Below are positions 57,289 through 64,000 of a stretch of 64,000 nt of DNA, in pieces. Below the pieces are notes generated by a model. That model was not told where the DNA came from and did no database searches. It worked only from the letters and a program-made list of their open reading frames with translations. Source of the DNA: CALGFH01 sp036003705 (GTDB taxonomy: Bacteria > Actinomycetota > CALGFH01); NCBI GenBank assembly GCA_036003705.1, contig DASYSE010000079.1:1-64000 (forward strand), in the 5' to 3' direction. The translations under genes were made by a program, and so were the position numbers. Numbering within the stretch: position 1 is the first letter of the stretch; the number at the start of each line of letters is the position of its first letter.

Positions 57289-60087
57289 CTACCCGCCGGC
57301 ATCCTGTTGGAGCTGGAAGGTATCGTTGGTCAGCCAGGCGGGGAGCAGGTTCACGTAGAACGGGGTGCCGGGGACGCCGCCGGTGCCGCCGGGGAGGCTG
57401 GACTCGGCCCGGATGTCGCCGGGGGCGCGGGGCTCGCTGACGTAGCGGTTGGCCGGGCCGCCGCCGAACCCGAACTCGTCGGCGGTGTCGGCGCGGGCGT
57501 CGTGGGTGGCGGCGTCGACGGTGTCGAAGCCGCCGTCGGTGGGGATGCCGGGCAGATCGGCCAGCGGGGGCGGGAAGGCGCCGGCGGCAGGCGGGATGCT
57601 GAACGGCCCGCCGAGCGGGTGGTCCAGGACCACCCGGTGCAGCCGGCCCCAGCGGTAGCCGGCCTGGTCGGTCGACCCGCCGAACGCGGCCTGGAACTCG
57701 GGGCCGGACAGCTTGGCCAGCGCGGCCCGCATCGCCAGCAGCAGCACCACGTCGCGGCGGTCGGCGGCGTCGGCGACCCCGTCGGCGGCGAAGAAGTCGA
57801 TGCCCGACGCGCCGACCCCGCCGGTGTCGCCGAACGTCTCCAGCAGGCGCCTGAGCGCGGTCAGGGCCCGCTCGCCGTCGGGCACCCGCACCCCGTAAGG
57901 GGCGATGCGGGCGTCGATGGCGCCCTTGATGAGCTGGCCGCGCCAGACCGCGTAGATGGTCGCGGCCACGCTGGTCGCCTGCTCGAGCCGGGTCGGGGGC
58001 GACAGGCGGCCGTCGGTGTCGCTGGCGTCGTAGCCCTCGGCGATCCCGGTGGGGGTGCGCCGGTTCCACCGCGCAAGGCGGCCGACCGCCTCGGCAACGG
58101 CCCGGTCGCTGGCCAGGCCGCGCAGGGTCGGGTCGCTGTCGACCAGCCCCCTGGCCAGCGCCCTGACCAGGTGGGGCACGAAGAACTGGGCGTCGACCAG
58201 CGCGGTGTCGGCCTGGATGCGCTGCATGTCGGCGAATGACACCTTGCCGTCGCCGGCCAGCTCGTCCCGGATGAGGGCGGTGACGCGGCCGCCGCGGATG
58301 CCGTCGTAGCCGACATTGAGGTAGTAGATGCCGCCGCCGGGCCGGGTCTGGTTCAGGGGGTCGTTGTCCAGGGTGGTGCCGGCCGGGTCGTTGTTGGCGT
58401 TGACGAAGAACCCGGCCGGCGGGTTGACCGTCTGCGGCATCTCCTCGTAGGGCAGGATCTCGTAGGGGATGGCCTGGCCGGGCTGCGGGCTGCGGACCGG
58501 CAGCCACTCGTTGCCGCCGGTGCCGTCGCGGATGAAGAACGGCGGCAGGCCGTTCACGGTGCCGGCCTGGAGGTCCTCGCGCAGGGGCAGCTCGGCGCTG
58601 GTGAAGTAGGCGATGTTGCCCGCGACGTCGGCGTAGGCGAAGTTCTGGCCGCCGACGTCGAACAGGTCGAGGCCCCGGCGGAAGTCGCCCAGGTTGCGGG
58701 CGTCGTCCCAGATCAGGAAGGTGTCGAGCTCCCTGGTGGCGCTGAACCCGGTGTACTGGACGCTGAGGGCGGTCCCGGCGGCCTGGTCGAGCTGGATGAT
58801 CGGGCCGTTGTTGCGCCGGGGCACGATCAGCGTGGCCGGTGGGATCGGGCCGCCAGGCGGCACCACGGTGAGGTCGTCGGATGTGCCCGAGGCCGGGTTG
58901 TTCTGCCGGAAGGTCTCGGGGATCGGGATCACCGGCTCCAGCTGCCCCTGGTGGACGGTGGACAGGCCGCTCGGTGAGGACGGGTCGGGCCGGAGCTGCT
59001 CGGCGTAGGTGTCGGTCACGTCCATCGGGTTGACGGTGGCGCCCCAGGAGATGGACCGGTTGTGGCCGACGATCACGCCTGGCGCGCCGGCGAAGCCGCT
59101 GCCGATGGCGTCGGTGTCCCCGGCCTGCAGGTGCAGCGGGTAGAAGGTCGACGGGGCGTCGAGGGCCAGGTGCGGGTCGTTGGCCAGCAGCGGGTGGCCG
59201 CCGGCGGTCAGCCGCCCCGACACCGCCCACTCGTTGGAGCCGGTCTGGTGGCGGTCGCCGGACAGCGCCTGCCGCAGCAGCGGCACCCTGGCGGCGGTGG
59301 CGGCGTAGCGCTCGGCCAGCCTGCCCGCGGCGCGCAGCCGGTCCCCTGAGGGCCCGGCGGCCAGCCCGGCCCGGCCGGCGGCGGCGCCCGATCCGGCGGC
59401 GGTGGCGTCGGGCACGGTCGAGGCCGAGGCGTCGGGCACGGTCGAGGCCGAGGTGAACGGCTGGGAGCGCCACAGGTCCTGGAAGAACAGGGCGGTGCCG
59501 TCGAACCCGGCCGCCTGCCCCGCCTGCTGGTAGCCGAGCAGGGCGATGGTGGGCTCGATGTCGAGGTCGAAGGAGAGGCCGAAGGCCTGCAGCTTGCCGA
59601 CGGCGACGCTGTCCAGCGCCGTCCACGGGCGGAACCGGGTCAGCTCCAGGGCGCCGTACTCCGGTGGCAGCGGGTGGTCGGCCACCCAGGCGTTGACGCC
59701 GTCGGCGTAGGCCGCCAGCACCGCCCTGGCGTCGTCGGACAGCGCCGGCAGGGACCGCGCGGCCGCCCGGTGCAGGCCGATGGTCCGGAGCTGCACATCG
59801 GTGAGAAGGGCGCCCGGGCCGAGCAGCTCGGCCAGCGTGCCGCCGGCCTGGCGGCGGCGCACGTCCATCTGGAACAGGCGGTCCTGGGCGTGCACCCAGC
59901 CGTTGAGGAAGAACAGGTCGTGGCGGCTGCCGGCCCGGATGTGGGCGATGCCGTGCTGGTCGCGATCGACGCTGGCCGGTCCGTCCAGGCCGGGGAGGTC
60001 CACCGGGTCCGCGGCGGCGCCACGCGCCAGGACGCCGACCGGCGGCAGCAGGGCGATGGCGAGGGCGACGATGGTGGCGCGCCGCAT
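57289..60087 (-). CDS. Penicillin-acylase-family N-terminal-nucleophile amidohydrolase (secreted precursor)
   Basis: 932-residue precursor. Signal peptide MRRATIVALAIALLPPVGVL; A-chain part SVDRDQHGIAHIRAGSRHDL and NGWVHAQDRLFQMDVRRRQA. The autocatalytic site and new N-terminal nucleophile Ser are in QTGSNEWAVSGRLTAG near residue 273, followed by LLANDPHLALDAPS. Longer than classical acylases (~800), owing to insertions in the B chain. Members deacylate beta-lactams, acyl-homoserine lactones or other amides. ATG at 60087 begins the signal peptide; the protein ends in TNDTFQLQQDAGG. Confidence 0.92.
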   Translation of the reverse strand: MRRATIVALAIALLPPVGVLARGAAADPVDLPGLDGPASVDRDQHGIAHIRAGSRHDLFFLNGWVHAQDRLFQMDVRRRQAGGTLAELLGPGALLTDVQLRTIGLHRAAARSLPALSDDARAVLAAYADGVNAWVADHPLPPEYGALELTRFRPWTALDSVAVGKLQAFGLSFDLDIEPTIALLGYQQAGQAAGFDGTALFFQDLWRSQPFTSASTVPDASASTVPDATAAGSGAAAGRAGLAAGPSGDRLRAAGRLAERYAATAARVPLLRQALSGDRHQTGSNEWAVSGRLTAGGHPLLANDPHLALDAPSTFYPLHLQAGDTDAIGSGFAGAPGVIVGHNRSISWGATVNPMDVTDTYAEQLRPDPSSPSGLSTVHQGQLEPVIPIPETFRQNNPASGTSDDLTVVPPGGPIPPATLIVPRRNNGPIIQLDQAAGTALSVQYTGFSATRELDTFLIWDDARNLGDFRRGLDLFDVGGQNFAYADVAGNIAYFTSAELPLREDLQAGTVNGLPPFFIRDGTGGNEWLPVRSPQPGQAIPYEILPYEEMPQTVNPPAGFFVNANNDPAGTTLDNDPLNQTRPGGGIYYLNVGYDGIRGGRVTALIRDELAGDGKVSFADMQRIQADTALVDAQFFVPHLVRALARGLVDSDPTLRGLASDRAVAEAVGRLARWNRRTPTGIAEGYDASDTDGRLSPPTRLEQATSVAATIYAVWRGQLIKGAIDARIAPYGVRVPDGERALTALRRLLETFGDTGGVGASGIDFFAADGVADAADRRDVVLLLAMRAALAKLSGPEFQAAFGGSTDQAGYRWGRLHRVVLDHPLGGPFSIPPAAGAFPPPLADLPGIPTDGGFDTVDAATHDARADTADEFGFGGGPANRYVSEPRAPGDIRAESSLPGGTGGVPGTPFYVNLLPAWLTNDTFQLQQDAGG
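59405..59452 (-). repeat. In-frame 24-bp tandem duplication in the acylase spacer
   Basis: Two perfect 24-bp copies give the peptide ASTVPDAS followed by ASTVPDAT in the low-complexity spacer peptide just before the nucleophile serine, a segment expected to be cut out or disordered. Confidence 0.85.
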
Positions 60088-60255
60088 CGGGGCAACCCTT
60101 CTGGAACGGCTCCCGGGTCCCAAGGGCAACCGCTGCCCTGGACGTCGTCCGACTCCCGGCGAAGCCTACCAAAGCGGTGCCTGCCTTCAAGACCTGGACG
60201 AACCGGCCTCCGGGGGCCTGTGGATGCGTCGATCCGGGCCGGCGAGCGGCCCGGG

Positions 60256-60261
60256 TACACT
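60256..60261 (+). promoter_or_regulatory. Candidate -10 of the L,D-transpeptidase gene (leaderless)
   Basis: TACACT ends 9 nt before the ATG at 60271 and no Shine-Dalgarno sequence is visible. Confidence 0.4.
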
Positions 60262-60270
60262 CGGACGGTC

Positions 60271-61515
60271 ATGACTCGTTTGCGCCTTCCCGCCGGCCCG
60301 CGGCCGTGGTTGCCGCTGGCCGTGGCCGCCGCGGTGATGGTCGCGCTGGCCGCGGTCGGCCTGGCCGCGCTGGGTCGCGACGGCGGCAGGGGCGGCGGCG
60401 CCGGCCTGTTCGGGACCGGGCGCGCGGGGGAGCGGGACGCCGGAGCCTCCGAGGCGGCGCCGGTCCGGCTCACCGTCAGCCCAGCCCACCGGGCGACCCG
60501 GGTCGCGCTCGACACCCGCACCCGGGTGGTGGCCAGCGGCGGCCGGCTCCGCACCGTCCGGGTCACCGGCGTCGGCGGCCGGCGCCTGCCCGGCAAGCTG
60601 GCCGACGACGGCCGCAGCTGGGTGAGCGGCGGCGCCCTGGCGCCGGCGACCCGCTACCGGGTGGTGGCGGACGCGGTCGACGACGCCGGAGCCCCGACCC
60701 GGCGGGTGACCACCTTCACGACCTTGCGCCCGCGGGCCGAGCTGCGGGCGGCGATCATGCCCCTGGACGGCGAGACCGTCGGGGTCGGCCTGCCCATCGG
60801 GGTCTGGTTCAGCCAGCCGGTGGCCGACCGGGCCGCGGTCGAGCGGCGCCTCGATGTGACGTCCTCCAAGCCGGTCACCGGCGCCTGGCACTGGTTCGCC
60901 GACAACGAGGCCCATTACCGTCCCAGGTCCTACTGGCCCAGCGGGTCCCAGGTCACCCTGCGGCTCCGGCTGGCCGGCACCGACGCCGGCGACGGGGTCT
61001 GGGGCGTTGCCGACCGGACGGTCCGCTTCCGGATCGGCGAACGTCGGGTCAGCGTGGTCGACGTCCGGACCCACCGCATGAAGGTGACCGCGGGCGGACG
61101 GACCCTGCGGGTGCTGCCGGTCAGCACCGGCCGCGACCGCTACCCGACCACCGGCGGCGTCCACTTCGTGATCGAGAAGACGCCGGTCAAGCTGATGGAC
61201 TCCTCGACCGTCGGCATCCCGCGGGAGTCACCGGGCGGCTATTACCAGCGCGTCCAGTGGTCGGTGCGGATCTCCAACTCGGGCGAGTTCGTCCACGCCG
61301 CTCCCTGGTCGACCGGCTCGCAGGGCCGGGCCAACGTCTCACACGGCTGCGTCAACCTGTCGACCGCCAACGCTGCCTGGTACTACCGGCTGACCCGCCG
61401 TGGCGACATCGTCGAGGTGCTCGGGTCGCCCAGACGCCCCGGCAACAGCTTCGGCGTCGCCGACTGGAACATGTCCTGGCGCAACTGGCTGGCCGGCAGC
61501 GCCCTCCCGCCATAA
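60271..61515 (+). CDS. L,D-transpeptidase with Ig-like domains
   Basis: 414 residues, the length of mycobacterial LdtMt2-type enzymes. An N-terminal signal/anchor helix (about 13-32) precedes two Ig-like domains (about 65-255; IMPLDGETVGVGLPIGVWFS marks the second) and a YkuD catalytic domain with the motif NVSHGCVNLSTANAAWYY carrying the catalytic His and Cys. A C-terminal WxxW-rich tail (VADWNMSWRNWLAG) matches this class. It makes 3-3 cross-links in peptidoglycan outside the membrane. Divergent from the acylase gene over 183 bp. Confidence 0.94.
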   Translation: MTRLRLPAGPRPWLPLAVAAAVMVALAAVGLAALGRDGGRGGGAGLFGTGRAGERDAGASEAAPVRLTVSPAHRATRVALDTRTRVVASGGRLRTVRVTGVGGRRLPGKLADDGRSWVSGGALAPATRYRVVADAVDDAGAPTRRVTTFTTLRPRAELRAAIMPLDGETVGVGLPIGVWFSQPVADRAAVERRLDVTSSKPVTGAWHWFADNEAHYRPRSYWPSGSQVTLRLRLAGTDAGDGVWGVADRTVRFRIGERRVSVVDVRTHRMKVTAGGRTLRVLPVSTGRDRYPTTGGVHFVIEKTPVKLMDSSTVGIPRESPGGYYQRVQWSVRISNSGEFVHAAPWSTGSQGRANVSHGCVNLSTANAAWYYRLTRRGDIVEVLGSPRRPGNSFGVADWNMSWRNWLAGSALPP

Positions 61516-61611
61516 CCGGCGGCGGCCGCCCCGGCCGCGGCAACATCGTCCCAGGGCACGGAGGGGAGGTGGCGGGGAGATGGAGAACGTTGCCCGACCG
61601 GCCGGGGATCG

Positions 61612-62139
61612 TCAGGGGGCGCGGAGCTGGCAGCTGTCGACCACCTTCTTGTAGTCGGCGAGCGCCAGGTCGAACTTGGCCGACTCGGCGGAGCCGACGA
61701 TGAGGGACGGCGTGCCCTTCTTGAGGGCGGTGTCGCCGGAGATCTCGCCGTTGAGCAGGTCGTTCATGATCTCGGTGTGCTCGCGCAGGGCGCCCGAGAC
61801 CTTGACCGCGTGGCCGATGCTCTTGTTGGCCCGCTCCACCGCCTCGGCGCACTCCGGCGAAGCGGTCGGCGCCGCGGCGACGCTGCTGACGGTCGCGCCC
61901 CCGAACCCCGACTCGGGTGCCTGGCCCGAGTTGCGGTTGCCGCCGATGGCGATGCCGCCGGCCAGGGAGACGCCCATCAGCAGCAGGGTGACCAGCAGCC
62001 AGGGCCAGGCCGGTCGTCGCCGGCGTTGGATCGGATCGATCTGGGCGCCGTTGTGCGCCCGCCGGACGTCGAGGTCGGAGACATAGCGGCGCAGCGCCGC
62101 GAGCTGCCGTTCGCGGTTGTCGTCCTGCTCTGGAGGCAT
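61612..62139 (-). CDS. Single-pass membrane protein of unknown function
   Basis: 175 residues. A cytoplasmic N-terminus (DDNRERQLAALRRYVSDLDV) and a basic patch RRRRPAW precede one membrane helix (about 48-68), followed by an extracytoplasmic ~105-residue helical domain with two Cys (SPECAEAV; VDSCQLRAP) near its ends that could pair. ATG at 62139 with AGGAGGGG 6 nt upstream. No family recognised. It is 89 bp downstream of the acyl-CoA dehydrogenase gene on the same strand. Confidence 0.75.
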   Translation of the reverse strand: MPPEQDDNRERQLAALRRYVSDLDVRRAHNGAQIDPIQRRRRPAWPWLLVTLLLMGVSLAGGIAIGGNRNSGQAPESGFGGATVSSVAAAPTASPECAEAVERANKSIGHAVKVSGALREHTEIMNDLLNGEISGDTALKKGTPSLIVGSAESAKFDLALADYKKVVDSCQLRAP

Positions 62140-62228
62140 CGGTCCCCCCTCCTGGCCCGACCGACCGGGCCCGACCGGCACGCCAGCGCGCGTACCCGTC
62201 GTCTCATACCAAACAATGCTGCGACAGC

Positions 62229-63485
62229 CTATCCGGGCGTCCCCGCCGAGTGCGACTTCCCAGCGTGGCGGGATCCTCCGTCGGCGAAATCCCACACCCC
62301 GCCGCCCTCGAACACCTGCAGGACACGGCGGCTGACCACCATCCGGTGGACCTCGTCGGGACCGTCGTAGAGACGGGCCGCCCTGGCGTCGGCGTACATG
62401 CGGGCCAGTGGGGTCTGGTCGGTCAGGCCGAGCGCCCCGTGGGTTTGGACCGCCCGGTCGATCACGTCGTGCAGCACCCGGGCGGCGTAGAACTTCACCG
62501 CCGAGATCTCGACCCTCGCCTCGTCCCCCTGGTCGATGCGGGCGGCGGCGTCGAGGGTGAGCAGCCGGCAGGCCTGGATCTCGGCGGCCGAGTCGGCCAC
62601 CCAGTTCTGCACCGTCTGCTTGCCGGCCAGCGGCCCGCCGAACGCCTGGCGGCCGAGCGCGTAGCCGCACATCAGCTCGAAGGCGCGCTGCATCTGCCCG
62701 AGCCAGCGCATCACATGGTGGATCCGCCCGGGCCCCAGCCGCTTCTGGGCGATGCGGAACCCGTCCCCTGGCTCGCCGACCGTGTTGGCCACCGGAACCC
62801 GGACGGCGCGGTAGCGGACCTCGCAGTGGGTGCTCCAGCCGCGCCCCGTGTGCCCCATGACCGGGATCGCCCGCACGATCTCGACCCCCTGGGTGGTCGC
62901 CGGGACGATGATCTGGCTGGTCCGCCGGTGCGGCTCGGCGCCCGGGTCGGTCACCGCCATCACGATCCCGAAGGCCGCCCCCTCGGCGCCCGAGCTGAAC
63001 CACTTGTGGCCGTCGATCACCCAGTCACCACCGTCGCGGACGGCGGTGGTGCGCAACCCCGTCGGGTCGGACCCCGACACCTCCGGCTCGGTCATCGAGA
63101 AGAACGAGCGGATGTCCCCGGCGACCAGCGGCCGAAGCCACCGGTCGCGCTGCTCGGGCGTGCCGAACAGCTGCAGGATCTCGGCGTTGCCGGCGTCGGG
63201 TGCCTGGCAGCCGAAGATCAGCGGCGCCCAGGGGCTGCGGCCGATCAGCTCGTTCAGGAACGCGTAGGCGACGAACCCGCGGCCGCTGCCGCCCGCCTCG
63301 GGACCGATATGGGGCGCCCACAGCCCGGCCGCCCGGACCTCGGCCCGCAGCTCCTTGACCAGCGCCTCGGCCTCGTCGTCCTCGCGGTCGAGCCGCCGCT
63401 CGTTGGGGTAGACGAGCGTGTCCATCAGGCCGCGGGCTCGCTCGCGTAGTTCCCTGACCTCCGGTGTCATCGCCAGCACGGCCAT
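62229..63485 (-). CDS. Acyl-CoA dehydrogenase
   Basis: 418-residue FAD-dependent dehydrogenase. FAD/substrate blocks: SFFSMTEPEVSGSDPTGLRT, WVIDGHKWFSSGAEGAAFGI, RLGPGRIHHVMRWLGQMQRA and the C-terminal QTHGALGLTDQTPLARMYAD. The length and H-x-W-x-S-S-G block resemble the ACAD10/11-like subgroup, which acts on longer or branched acyl-CoAs. ATG at 63485 with AAGGAGG 7 nt upstream. The final ~15 residues are polar and not part of the fold. Confidence 0.93.
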   Translation of the reverse strand: MAVLAMTPEVRELRERARGLMDTLVYPNERRLDREDDEAEALVKELRAEVRAAGLWAPHIGPEAGGSGRGFVAYAFLNELIGRSPWAPLIFGCQAPDAGNAEILQLFGTPEQRDRWLRPLVAGDIRSFFSMTEPEVSGSDPTGLRTTAVRDGGDWVIDGHKWFSSGAEGAAFGIVMAVTDPGAEPHRRTSQIIVPATTQGVEIVRAIPVMGHTGRGWSTHCEVRYRAVRVPVANTVGEPGDGFRIAQKRLGPGRIHHVMRWLGQMQRAFELMCGYALGRQAFGGPLAGKQTVQNWVADSAAEIQACRLLTLDAAARIDQGDEARVEISAVKFYAARVLHDVIDRAVQTHGALGLTDQTPLARMYADARAARLYDGPDEVHRMVVSRRVLQVFEGGGVWDFADGGSRHAGKSHSAGTPG

Positions 63486-63676
63486 CGGGATGCCTCCTTG
63501 GAGCACGGCGCACGACGACACGGTAGGCGCATCATTCCTCGAGGGCGAAGAGGCCGCATGCCCAGCCGGCGCCCAATATCCGGGGGGCCGTCTTGACAGG
63601 TGGGGGCCGGCGCGATGAGGGTGACCCGCAGCCGGCGGCCAGCAGGGGGCCGCCCAGGGCGGAAGGGTGGTCGATC

Positions 63677-63898
63677 ATGGCCGAAAGCGTCTACCGGGTC
63701 ACCGAGCTGGTCGGGACCAGCTCCGAGTCATGGGAGAGGGCGGCGGCGGCAGCGGTGGAGACGGCGTCCCAGACACTCAGGGATCTGCGGATCGCCGAGG
63801 TCGTCGAGCTCGACATGCAGATCGAGGAGGGCCAGGTCCGGGCCTACCGGGCCCGGATCAAGGTCTCCTTCAAGTACAGCCGCGGGGACGTCTCCTAG
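63677..63898 (+). CDS. Dodecin (flavin-storage protein)
   Basis: 73 residues, normal dodecin length. Sequence: VYRVTELVGTSSESWERAAA, ETASQTLRDLRIAEVVELDM and RARIKVSFKYSRG. Dodecins form hollow dodecamers that bind riboflavin, FMN or CoA. It starts at an ATG at 63677 with GGAAGGGTGG about 7 nt upstream. It is divergent from the acyl-CoA dehydrogenase gene; no operon partner is visible. Confidence 0.94.
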   Translation: MAESVYRVTELVGTSSESWERAAAAAVETASQTLRDLRIAEVVELDMQIEEGQVRAYRARIKVSFKYSRGDVS

Positions 63899-63935
63899 AC
63901 GGCGGGGCGAGGCCCACCGCTCGAGCCTCCACCCC

Positions 63936-63966
63936 TTGACAGCGCGAGCAACCGAGTGCGTAATGA
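63936..63966 (+). promoter_or_regulatory. Candidate promoter reading out of the window
   Basis: TTGACA (63936-63941) and TAATGA (63961-63966) are separated by 19 bp. No gene start is seen in the remaining bases, so any target lies beyond 64000. Confidence 0.3.
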
Positions 63967-64000
63967 CCCAACGGTGTTCGGCATGATCGAACGCCAGGCG

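Noticed and set aside
56921..60190. A ~1090-codon minus-strand open frame overlapping the acylase gene
   Set aside because: It is out of frame with the clear penicillin-acylase protein and contains only Arg/Pro-rich low-complexity sequence.
63593..63621. TTGACA upstream of dodecin as a promoter
   Set aside because: No acceptable -10 lies at 16-19 bp downstream.
1..64000. Search for tRNA, rRNA, IS elements and prophage genes
   Set aside because: No cloverleaf-like conserved tRNA blocks, rRNA signatures, transposase or integrase motifs, or terminal inverted repeats were recognised by eye; small ncRNAs cannot be excluded.

Overview
The window is about 64 kb of very GC-rich DNA with dense genes, short gaps, many GTG and some TTG starts, and third codon positions that are almost all G or C. 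The content is actinobacterial: F420/FMN LLM-type oxidoreductases, a conservon-type sensor kinase with roadblock and DUF742 partners, a LigD-type polymerase domain protein, a HelD-like helicase and a dodecin. Many carboxylate, N-heterocycle and amino-acid catabolic genes suggest a soil heterotroph. I cannot name the species. I see no rRNA or tRNA gene, CRISPR array, transposase, integrase or phage gene.

Layout. 1-1594 (minus): polar amino-acid ABC permease (cut by the window edge) and its lipoprotein. 1689-11121 (plus): one tightly coupled operon for a molybdenum hydroxylase (FAD, 2Fe-2S and Mo subunits plus a CoxG-like protein), a nitrilase-family amidase and the two hydantoinase/oxoprolinase subunits HyuA and HyuB. 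11140-14569: pta-ackA, followed by a tandem repeat of about 72 bp. 14.8-26.8 kb: single metabolic genes (L-2-hydroxyglutarate oxidase, LigD-like polymerase, LLM oxidoreductase, HAD phosphatase, dimethylargininase-like amidinohydrolase, class III aminotransferase), a split HelD-like helicase and a beta-lactamase-fold hydrolase. 27-35 kb: membrane protein, a gutted class III aminotransferase, class II aldolase, a GNAT/N-succinylamino-acid racemase pair, a lipoprotein and a phytoene-desaturase-like flavoprotein.

35.3-47.1 kb is the most coherent system. An amidohydrolase diverges from an ABC importer operon (ATPase, permease, lipoprotein, 2-oxoglutarate/Fe oxygenase). Next come a type-1 periplasmic-binding lipoprotein, divergent from a NIT-domain histidine kinase, then a roadblock/LC7 protein and a DUF742 protein. 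Where a conservon normally carries its small GTPase there is instead a second, closely related copy of the importer's binding lipoprotein. I read it as a nutrient-sensing and uptake island, probably for a nitrogen compound.

47-64 kb: DUF559 nuclease-like protein, ThDP enzyme, secreted phosphoesterase, HATPase protein, LLM oxidoreductase, salicylyl-CoA-hydroxylase-like/OYE fusion, nucleotidyltransferase-BON fusion coupled to a metallophosphoesterase, TetR regulator, penicillin-acylase-family protein, L,D-transpeptidase, a membrane-anchored protein, acyl-CoA dehydrogenase and dodecin.

A recurrent feature is decay. At least three genes carry frameshifts or internal deletions, and six gaps hold short coding remnants. 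Several lone genes have a TANNNT hexamer 6-9 nt before the start codon, which suggests leaderless transcripts, while genes inside operons use Shine-Dalgarno sites or 4-bp stop/start overlaps.
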